A program made the position numbers and the translations under genes. The notes beneath the pieces were generated by a model. That model ran no database searches. It was not told the origin of the DNA and was given only the letters and a program-made list of their open reading frames with translations. A stretch of DNA of 64,000 nt from Usitatibacter rugosus (GTDB lineage: Bacteria > Pseudomonadota > Gammaproteobacteria > Burkholderiales > Usitatibacteraceae): positions 1,395,419 to 1,459,418 of the forward strand of contig NZ_CP053069.1 of the NCBI RefSeq assembly GCF_013003965.1. Reading direction: 5' to 3'. The stretch's first letter is position 1; each line of letters starts with the position of its first letter. This document shows positions 56,301 to 64,000 of the stretch, piece by piece.

Positions 56301-57230
56301 CTACTTGTCCATCCAGTCGGGATGGTTTTCGTGCAGCTCGCGGTGCTGTTCGAGCAGCACCTGGTAGAACGACAGCCGCTCGGCCTTGATCTTGCCGGCC
56401 GTGGCCGCGGCGATGACCGCGCAGCCGGGCTCGTTGCGGTGCGCGCAGTCGTTGAACTTGCACGTGCCCAGGAACGGGCGGAATTCGCGCATCGCTTCGC
56501 CGATCTGGTCCTCGGTCAGGTGGAAGAGGCCGAAGGACTGGAAGCCCGGCGTGTCGATGATGGCGGTGTCGCGGTCGAGCCGGTACATGCGCGAGAAGGT
56601 CGTGGTCTGCGTGCCGGAGCCCAGCGAGGCCGAGAGCTCGCCGACGCGCGCCACGTCCGTCATCACCAGCGCGTTGACCGTCTTCGACTTGCCCATGCCG
56701 CTCTGGCCGACCAGCAGCGAGAGCTTGCCCTCGAGCAGCGGCTTCAGCGCGGAGATATCGCCCTTCGCCGACATGGCGATCACGGTGTAGCCGATGCTCG
56801 AATAGAGCGCCAGGCTCTTCAGCGATGCCGCATGCTCGGGAAGATCCGATTTGTTCAGCGCGATCACGACCGGAATGCGCGCGGCCTCGCACGCGACCAG
56901 GCTCAGGTTCAGGAACGCTTCGCTGAACGCGGGCTTCGGTGCGAGGAGGATCACGACTTGATCGACGTTGGCGGCCAGCGTCTTCTCGCGCCATTCGTCG
57001 GAGCGGAAGAGGAGGTTCCTGCGGGTGCCGACGCGAAGGATCGAGCCCTGGGCCGATCCGGTGAGCTTCACCTCGACGAAGTCGCCGCACGCGGCGTCCT
57101 GCTTCTTGCCCTTGCGCGTGCAGACGAGCTGGCGCTTGTCGGCCAGCTCCACGAGGAACTCGCGGCCGAAGTCCGCGACCACGCGGCCCTCGACGACGAC
57201 CTGCTGCTCCCGTTCGCGCCGGGTCGTCAT
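56301..57230 (-). CDS. rsgA: Ribosome small-subunit-dependent GTPase A
   Basis: RsgA is a circularly permuted GTPase that aids late 30S assembly. The 309-residue protein has an N-terminal OB domain, the permuted order G4 (NKSD), G1 (GQSGMGKSKTVNAL), G3 (DTPGF), and a C-terminal zinc finger with CKFNDCAHRNEPGC. It is the last gene of the M48-phhB-rsgA operon, 4 nt after phhB. Its position beside orn is also common in proteobacteria. Confidence 0.95.
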   Translation of the reverse strand: MTTRREREQQVVVEGRVVADFGREFLVELADKRQLVCTRKGKKQDAACGDFVEVKLTGSAQGSILRVGTRRNLLFRSDEWREKTLAANVDQVVILLAPKPAFSEAFLNLSLVACEAARIPVVIALNKSDLPEHAASLKSLALYSSIGYTVIAMSAKGDISALKPLLEGKLSLLVGQSGMGKSKTVNALVMTDVARVGELSASLGSGTQTTTFSRMYRLDRDTAIIDTPGFQSFGLFHLTEDQIGEAMREFRPFLGTCKFNDCAHRNEPGCAVIAAATAGKIKAERLSFYQVLLEQHRELHENHPDWMDK

Positions 57231-57234
57231 GGGC

Positions 57235-57564
57235 TCACGTCTCGAACAGGGCGTCCAGTTTCGCCGCGCAGATGAAGTCGTTCTCGGAGAGGCCGTCGAT
57301 GGCGTGCGTGACGTAGCTCACCTTGCATTCGCCCCACTTCACGACGAGGTCGGGATGGTGGTCTTCGCGATGCGACACCCAGGCCGCGGCGTTCACGAAC
57401 GCCATGGTCTCGAAGTAGTTCTTGAAGGTGAACGTCTTGGCGATCATGCCGCCCTCGAGCGCCCAGCCCGGGAGGCCCTTCAGCAGCGGCTTCACTTGGT
57501 CGGGCGTGAGGGGAGCCACACCGCCCTCGCAGGGAACGCACTTCTTGCGTGCGAGATCGTTCAT
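57235..57564 (-). CDS. 4a-hydroxytetrahydrobiopterin dehydratase
   Basis: This 109-residue PCD/DCoH-family enzyme recycles oxidised pterin cofactor. The active-site motif WVSHREDHHPDLVVKWGECK has the conserved His-His-Pro-Asp, with KVSYVTHAIDGLSENDF at the end. No phenylalanine hydroxylase is visible nearby, so its pterin partner may be elsewhere (for example Moco). It overlaps the M48 gene by 1 nt. Confidence 0.9.
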   Translation of the reverse strand: MNDLARKKCVPCEGGVAPLTPDQVKPLLKGLPGWALEGGMIAKTFTFKNYFETMAFVNAAAWVSHREDHHPDLVVKWGECKVSYVTHAIDGLSENDFICAAKLDALFET

Positions 57565-58814
57565 CAGGGCACCACGCCTTTGAGGTTGGCGATCCGGATG
57601 GCCGCCGGGGGATGCGAATCATACACCAGCGAATGCAGCGGATCGGGCGTGAGCGTCGAGGCGTTGTCGCGGTAGAGCTTGGTGAGCGCGGCCACGAGAT
57701 CGTTCGCCGAAGCGTGCTCCGCGGCGAAGGCGTCGGCCTCGAATTCCTGCCGGCGCGCGAAGAGGCTGGACAGCGGCTGGAACGGGAACAGGAACGCGGG
57801 GATCACGAGCGCGAAGCCGGCGAGCGCGGCCCCGATGTGCGGCCGCTGCGGCAGGCCGAGCGCGGCGGCGAAGGCGGGCTCGTGGAGCAGCCAGCCCATG
57901 AGGGCCAGCACCGCGAACGCGAGTACAAAGCGCACCACCAGCAGGCGAGGGATGTGGCCGCGCGCGAAATGGCCCAGCTCGTGGGCGAGCACGGCCTCGA
58001 TCTCCGAGGGCGTGAGGCGCTCCAGCAGCGTGTCGAAGAACACGATGCGCTTGGTCTTGCCGAAGCCGGTGAAGTACGCGTTGCCGTGGCTCGAGCGGCG
58101 CGAGCCGTCCATCACGAAGAGGCCTTCGGCGCGGAAGCCGCTACGCGCGAGCAGCGCCTCGATGCGGCTTCGCACCTCGCCCGCCTCGAGCGGCGTGAAG
58201 CGGTTGAAGAGCGGGGCGATCCAGCGCGGGTACACGACGGCGAGGACCAGCGTGAACGCGATCCACGCGGCCCACGTGTAGAGCCACCACCACGAGCCCG
58301 CGGCGGCCACGAACCAGAACACCGCGAGGAGCAGCGGCACGCCCAGCGCGGCCGAGAGCACCGCGCCTTTCAGCAGGTCGATGAAGAAGACGCCCGGCGT
58401 CGTCTTGTTGAAGCCGTGGCGTTCCTCGATCACGAAGGTGCGCCAGAGGTCGAAGGGCAGGGCGTTCAGCGCGGTCACGGCGAGCACGCCGAAGACGGTG
58501 GCCAGGCCGCGCGCAGCCCCTTCGCCGAAGAAGCCGGCGGCGATGGAATCGATCATCGCGAGCCCGCCGCCCAGCGTGAGCAGGAGCAGCACGACGCCAT
58601 CCATCACGACCGCCTCGACGACGCCGAAGCGCAGCTTGTCCAGCGTGTAGTCGGCGGCCTTGCGGTGCGCCTCGGGCGGGATCAGCTCGGCGAACTCGGG
58701 CGGGACGCGGTCGCGGTGGGCGGCGACGTGCCGCGCCTGGCGCCAGGCAAGGAAGCACCGCCAGGCGAGGGCGCCGAGCGCGAAGGCGAGGAAGAGCGCT
58801 GCGAACCCGTTCAA
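57564..58814 (-). CDS. M48 family membrane metalloprotease (Ste24-like)
   Basis: The 416-residue protein has several membrane helices and the zinc motif HELGH ([14 protein letters not shown], near 275). [17 protein letters not shown] upstream and [13 protein letters not shown] with the third ligand downstream are Ste24/CAAX-protease features. It probably degrades or processes membrane proteins. It is not of the CPBP class to which MlrA belongs. First gene of the minus-strand operon, divergent from orn by 55 bp. Confidence 0.9.
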   Translation of the reverse strand: MNGFAALFLAFALGALAWRCFLAWRQARHVAAHRDRVPPEFAELIPPEAHRKAADYTLDKLRFGVVEAVVMDGVVLLLLTLGGGLAMIDSIAAGFFGEGAARGLATVFGVLAVTALNALPFDLWRTFVIEERHGFNKTTPGVFFIDLLKGAVLSAALGVPLLLAVFWFVAAAGSWWWLYTWAAWIAFTLVLAVVYPRWIAPLFNRFTPLEAGEVRSRIEALLARSGFRAEGLFVMDGSRRSSHGNAYFTGFGKTKRIVFFDTLLERLTPSEIEAVLAHELGHFARGHIPRLLVVRFVLAFAVLALMGWLLHEPAFAAALGLPQRPHIGAALAGFALVIPAFLFPFQPLSSLFARRQEFEADAFAAEHASANDLVAALTKLYRDNASTLTPDPLHSLVYDSHPPAAIRIANLKGVVP

Positions 58815-58869
58815 GGAGGAATGTGAAACAATCGCCGCGACGTTTTCATTTTCATTTCATCGAGATCAT

Positions 58870-59414
58870 ATGGCACTGGACAAGACCCCGCTCATCTGGA
58901 TAGACATGGAGATGTCGGGCCTCGTTCCCGAACGCGAGCGCATCCTCGAGGTGGCGATGGTGGTCACCGACGCCGAATTGAACGTGCTCGGCGAGGCACC
59001 CGTCCTCGTGGTCCACCAGTCCGACGCCGTTCTCGAGGGCATGGACTCCTGGAACAAGGCAACGCACGGCCGCTCGGGGCTCATCGACAAGGTGAAGGCC
59101 TCGACGATGGACGAAGCGCAGGCCGAGCGCATCCTCGTCGACTTCCTCAAGCCCTTCGTCGCCGCCCGCGTGGCCCCGCTGTGCGGCAACACCGTGCACC
59201 AGGACCGCCGCTTCATGGCGCTCTACATGGCCGAGCTCGAGGCCTACCTGCACTACCGGATCGTCGACGTGTCGACGCTGAAGGAGCTCGCCAAGCGCTG
59301 GCGCCCGGACGTGATCGCGAGCTTCACGAAGGAAGGCAAGCACGAGGCGCTCGCCGATATCCACGAATCGATCGCGGAGCTGCGGCACTACCGCGAGCAT
59401 TTCCTGCGCATGGC

Positions 59415-59418
<4 letters not shown>
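58870..59418 (+). CDS. orn: Oligoribonuclease
   Basis: Orn degrades RNA di- to pentanucleotides, including pGpG, to mononucleotides. The 182-residue protein has the DEDDh exonuclease residues: [13 protein letters not shown] (Asp-x-Glu), [23 protein letters not shown] and [15 protein letters not shown] start at ATG 58870 ([10 protein letters not shown]). Its stop shares a CTAG with the convergent glpK stop. Confidence 0.96.
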
Positions 59419-60905
<1,487 letters not shown>

Positions 60906-60979
60906 GGAGGACGGGCAAGATTTTGCGGCGATGATACGTTAAGATTCGCGTTGCTAATCCGGAATCGCAGGAGGGTTCC

Positions 60980-61801
60980 GTGGGACTTCTAGACGACCTC
61001 AAGAAACAGGCAGACGCCCTCAAGGCACAGGACACCGACCGCACGGAGAGCCTCCGTGCAAACGCGGTCGCGGTGGACCTCGCCTTGCGGCGGAACTTCC
61101 TTTACCTGAACGATTTGGGCAAGCAGCTCAACGTCGTGCAGATGCCATGCCCGTTCACCTACAAGATCCCGACGCTGGCCGACATCACCGGGCTCGTGGT
61201 GAAGGACTTCCACTGCGACTTCCGCTCGAAGCACTTCATCGACAAGGACTACTACGGCGAGGTCCACGTCGGCTACCGCGTGTGGTCCGACAAGGTGCTC
61301 ACGGTGAAGAAGGGCCCGGACGAGATGGAGAAGTTCCGCGACTTCCTCTGGTCCAACAACATCGAGCACAAGGGCGAGCAGTTCCGCGACCAGCGCAAGG
61401 TCATCACGCACGAGATCTTCAAGGTCGTCTGCGACTTCCGCGTCCAGGGCAAGATCGAGGGCGACCACGAGACGGGCAAGATCAAGATCGTCACCAAGAA
61501 CGTCGCCGCGTTCGAGGTGGATCTCTTCAACCTGACCGCGCAGGAGTTCGTCGAGGGCGCCGTCGAGGAATTCGCCAAGTTCTTCATCGGCCGTCCCACG
61601 GTGTTCCCGGAGATGGTGAAGAAGTCGGTGCTGAACGTACGGCCCGCCGCGCCGCCGCCCAAGCCCAAGCCGCAGGTCCAGGTGCCGTACACGCCGCCGC
61701 ATGCGCGCGGTCCGGCCGCCGCGCCGCCGCCCCCGCCGCCGGAGGAGAAAAAGGGCCTCTTCGGCTCGCTCAAGTCGCTGATCAAGAAGGACGACGACTG
61801 A
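60980..61801 (+). CDS. Uncharacterised cytoplasmic protein with Pro-rich C-terminus
   Basis: I do not recognise this 273-residue protein. It has no signal peptide or membrane helix. Residues 1-215 look like a mixed alpha/beta domain (MGLLDDLKKQADALKAQDTD, KIPTLADITGLVVKDFHCDF). Residues 215-255 are proline-rich (PPPKPKPQVQVPYTPPHARG), and the end is a basic-acidic tail (KKGLFGSLKSLIKKDDD) that could bind a partner or membrane. GGAGGGTTCC before GTG 60980 is a strong ribosome-binding site. It stands alone between glpK and ugpB with its own terminator. Confidence 0.8.
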   Translation: MGLLDDLKKQADALKAQDTDRTESLRANAVAVDLALRRNFLYLNDLGKQLNVVQMPCPFTYKIPTLADITGLVVKDFHCDFRSKHFIDKDYYGEVHVGYRVWSDKVLTVKKGPDEMEKFRDFLWSNNIEHKGEQFRDQRKVITHEIFKVVCDFRVQGKIEGDHETGKIKIVTKNVAAFEVDLFNLTAQEFVEGAVEEFAKFFIGRPTVFPEMVKKSVLNVRPAAPPPKPKPQVQVPYTPPHARGPAAAPPPPPPEEKKGLFGSLKSLIKKDDD

Positions 61802-61808
61802 TTCCCCC

Positions 61809-61833
61809 AAACCCCGCCTCCGGCGGGGTTTTT
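61809..61833 (+). terminator. Rho-independent terminator
   Basis: AAACCCCGCC (61809-61818), loop TCC, GGCGGGGTTT (61822-61831) and further T. It ends the 60980-61801 gene. The core CCGCC-TCC-GGCGG is the same as in the hairpin at 25048. Confidence 0.88.
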
Positions 61834-61914
61834 CGTGACAAGTGCGTGTTTCGCCTGATGTAGAATCGGCCGAAAAACACCCGCCGCAATCGCTGCAATC
61901 CGAGGAGATTCCCC

Positions 61915-63219
61915 ATGTTCCGCAAGTTCATCCTGGCCGCGCTGGCGCTGGCCGCCACGAGCGCTTCCGCGCAGACCGAGATCCAGTTCTGGCACTCCAT
62001 GGGCGGCGCCCTGGGCGACAAGGTGGGCGAGCTCGCCACCAAGTTCAACGCCACGCAGACCCAATACAAGGTCGTCGCGACCTACAAGGGCAGCTACGGC
62101 GAGTCGATGACGGCCGCGATCGCCGCCTACCGCGCCGGCAACGCCCCGCACATCCTGCAGGTCTTCGAGGTCGGCACCGCCACCATGATGGCCGCCAAGG
62201 GCGCCGTCATCCCCATCGCCAAGGTGATGAAGGATGCCGACGAGCCGTTCAACCCGAAGGTCTACCTGCCCACGGTCGCCGGCTACTACACGGATTCGAA
62301 GGGCAACATGCTCTCGTTCCCGTTCAACAGCTCCACGGTCGTCTTCTACGTGAACAAGGACGCCTTCAAGAAGGCGGGCCTCGACGGCAACAAGCCGCCG
62401 AAGACGTGGAAGGAGTTCCAGGCCGCGGCGGACAAGCTGAAGGCCGCGGGCCAATCCTGCGTCTACACCTCGGGCTGGCCGTCCTGGATGCACATCGAGA
62501 ACTTCTCGGCCTGGCACAACGTGCCGATCGGCTCGAAGGAGAACGGCATGGCGGGGCTGGACACGGAGTTCCAGATCAACTCGCCGCTGCACGTGCGCCA
62601 CCTCACGATGCTCACCGACATGGCGAAGAAGGGCCTCTTCACCTACGCCGGCCGCGGCAACCAGGCGGAAGCCAAGTTCTCGAGCGGCGAGTGCGCGATG
62701 CTCACCTCGTCCTCGGGCGCGCAGGCCAACATCAAGCGCACCGCCAAGTTCGAGTGGTCGGTGAACTTCATTCCCTACCATGACGACGTGAAGGGCGCGC
62801 CGCAGAACTCGATCATCGGCGGAGCCTCGCTCTGGACCATGGGTGGCAAGACCAACAACTCGTACAAGGGCGTGGCGAAATTCTTCGCCTACCTCTCGCA
62901 GCCGGAAGTCCAGGCCGACTGGCACCAGAGCACCGGCTACGTGCCGATCACGCAGGCCGCCTACGAGCTCACGCGGAAGCAGGGCTACTACGAGAAGAAC
63001 CCGGGTGCCGACATCGCGGTGAAGCAGCTCACCAACAAGCCGCCCACGGCCAACTCCAAGGGCCTTCGCTTCGGCAACTTCGTGCAGGGCCGCGAGGCCA
63101 TCGAGGAGGAGATCGAGGGCGCGCTCACCGGCAAGAAGGAGCCGAAGGCCGCGCTGGACGAAGCGGTGCGCCGCGGCAACGAGATCCTGCGCAAGTTCGA
63201 GGCCGCGAACAAAGGCTGA
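61915..63219 (+). CDS. ugpB: sn-Glycerol-3-phosphate ABC transporter substrate-binding protein
   Basis: The 434-residue periplasmic protein has a signal peptide (ending ATSASA) and close similarity to UgpB. Shared segments are IQFWHSMGGALGDKVGELA, YKGSYGESMTAAIAAYRAGN, LQVFEVGTATMMAAKGAVIP, FPFNSSTVVFYVNKDAFKKA and the final FGNFVQGREAIEEE region. It captures glycerol-3-phosphate or glycerophosphodiesters. GAGGAGA ribosome-binding site; TAGAAT at 61861-61866 may be its -10 box. No clear Pho box is visible. Confidence 0.93.
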   Translation: MFRKFILAALALAATSASAQTEIQFWHSMGGALGDKVGELATKFNATQTQYKVVATYKGSYGESMTAAIAAYRAGNAPHILQVFEVGTATMMAAKGAVIPIAKVMKDADEPFNPKVYLPTVAGYYTDSKGNMLSFPFNSSTVVFYVNKDAFKKAGLDGNKPPKTWKEFQAAADKLKAAGQSCVYTSGWPSWMHIENFSAWHNVPIGSKENGMAGLDTEFQINSPLHVRHLTMLTDMAKKGLFTYAGRGNQAEAKFSSGECAMLTSSSGAQANIKRTAKFEWSVNFIPYHDDVKGAPQNSIIGGASLWTMGGKTNNSYKGVAKFFAYLSQPEVQADWHQSTGYVPITQAAYELTRKQGYYEKNPGADIAVKQLTNKPPTANSKGLRFGNFVQGREAIEEEIEGALTGKKEPKAALDEAVRRGNEILRKFEAANKG

Positions 63220-63225
63220 TCCCCC

Positions 63226-64000
63226 GTGGAAAAGCGCGTCGTCTTCCAGTCGAAATGGCTGCCGTACGCGCTGCTGGCGCCGCAGATCGCCGTCACGGTG
63301 ATCTTCTTCTTCTGGCCGGCGGCGCAGGCCGTGTACTACTCGTTCCTCGTGCAGGACGCGTTCGGCACCAGCTCGCAGTTCGTGTGGTTCCAGAACTTCA
63401 CCGAGCTGTTCCATGACGGGCGCTACATCGAGTCGTTCAAGGTCACGATCGTCTTCAGCCTGCTGGTCGCGGTGTCGGGGCTTTCGATCGCGCTGCTGCT
63501 GGCCACGGCCGCGGACCGCGTCGTTCGCGGTGCCATGGCCTACAAGACCTTCCTCATCTGGCCCTACGCCGTGGCGCCCGCGATCGCGGGTGTGCTCTGG
63601 GCGTTCCTGTTCGCACCCTCCATCGGCATCGTGACCTACCTGCTGAAGAAGATGGGCGTGGACTGGAACTGGATCATCAACGACCAGCAGGCGATGCTGC
63701 TGATCGTGATCGCCTCGGTGTGGAAGCAGATCAGCTACAACTTCCTGTTCTTCCTGGCGGGGCTGCAGTCCATCCCGCGCGCGTTGATGGAGGCCGCGGC
63801 GATCGACGGCGCCAGCCCCACGCGCCGCTTCTGGACCATCGTCTTCCCGCTGCTCTCGCCGACCACGTTCTTCCTGCTCGTGGTGAACATCGTCTACGCG
63901 TTCTTCGAGACCTTCGGCGTGATCGACGCGACCACGCAAGGCGGCCCGGCGGCGGCCACGCAGGTGCTCGTCTACAAGGTGTACCACGACGGCGTGAAGG
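63226..64000 (+). CDS. ugpA: sn-Glycerol-3-phosphate ABC transporter permease UgpA (3' truncated)
   Basis: The first 258 codons of the inner-membrane permease are present. It starts [20 protein letters not shown] (GTG 63226) and shows membrane helices near 13-35, 73-95, 105-130 and later. The EAA loop typical of ABC permeases is [20 protein letters not shown] near residue 187-206. The gene runs off the right edge. It follows ugpB by 6 nt; ugpE and ugpC should lie beyond the window. Confidence 0.92.
   Translation, partial: MEKRVVFQSKWLPYALLAPQIAVTVIFFFWPAAQAVYYSFLVQDAFGTSSQFVWFQNFTELFHDGRYIESFKVTIVFSLLVAVSGLSIALLLATAADRVVRGAMAYKTFLIWPYAVAPAIAGVLWAFLFAPSIGIVTYLLKKMGVDWNWIINDQQAMLLIVIASVWKQISYNFLFFLAGLQSIPRALMEAAAIDGASPTRRFWTIVFPLLSPTTFFLLVVNIVYAFFETFGVIDATTQGGPAAATQVLVYKVYHDGVK

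Noticed and set aside
57564-58814. M48 protease as the missing MlrA of the peptide locus
   Set aside because: MlrA is a CPBP-type (Rce1-like) protease, while this is a zinc HEXXH Ste24-type enzyme in a conserved housekeeping operon 11 kb away.

Overview
The window is a stretch of GC-rich proteobacterial chromosome (about two thirds G+C). It is most likely from a betaproteobacterium of the Burkholderiales type. The reasons are four Bug/TctC-type solute-binding proteins, a betaproteobacterial-style FimV, DUF4124, DUF6352 and DUF6494 proteins, class III ornithine decarboxylase, and the housekeeping order infB-rbfA-truB-rpsO-pnp with smpB divergent from ratA-rnfH. I cannot fix the genus. Genes are tightly packed, many overlap by 1-20 nt, and no gene-free stretch exceeds 300 bases.

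Layout. 1-6.6 kb: translation and RNA-decay core (infB end, rbfA, truB, rpsO, pnp), tRNA-Pro, tRNA-Arg, a CHRD protein, tRNA-His, smpB, ratA, rnfH. 6.6-11.4 kb (minus strand): a PilZ-like protein of unknown function, a FimV-like protein and two small envelope proteins. 11.5-15.2 kb: guaB-guaA and an NAD(P)-binding protein. 15.2-19.9 kb: an orphan Bug protein divergent from an iron-uptake operon (small membrane protein, TonB-dependent receptor, PepSY protein) with a candidate Fur site. 19.9-29 kb: yffB-like, tadA, dnaE, acyP, an RF-like GGQ protein, metG, apbC, dcd. 29-36.2 kb: ornithine decarboxylase with a long structured leader, an MscS channel, a second Bug protein and a small metabolic operon.

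36.2-46.2 kb is the most distinctive part. It opens with a predicted sigma-54-dependent small RNA and a Cro/CI repressor-membrane protein pair. It continues with a peptide-catabolism locus: M81 metallopeptidase of the MlrC type, TonB-dependent receptor, HTH-cupin regulator, FAD-dependent amine/D-amino-acid oxidase, beta-lactamase-fold serine hydrolase with a membrane tail, and a POT peptide transporter. Three of these match the families of the microcystin-degradation proteins MlrB, MlrC and MlrD. The two divergent promoters of the locus share a 15-bp operator motif.

46.2-55.5 kb: a third orphan Bug protein, a CobD/CbiB-like protein, a complete TctCBA tricarboxylate-type transporter overlapping an M14 carboxypeptidase, then the three-gene AmmeMemoRadiSam system. 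55.5-56.3 kb is a REP-associated transposase element bounded by perfect 28-bp inverted repeats. 56.3-64 kb: rsgA, a pterin dehydratase, an M48 protease, orn, glpK, an unknown acidic-tailed protein, and the start of a ugp glycerol-3-phosphate ABC transporter cut by the window edge.
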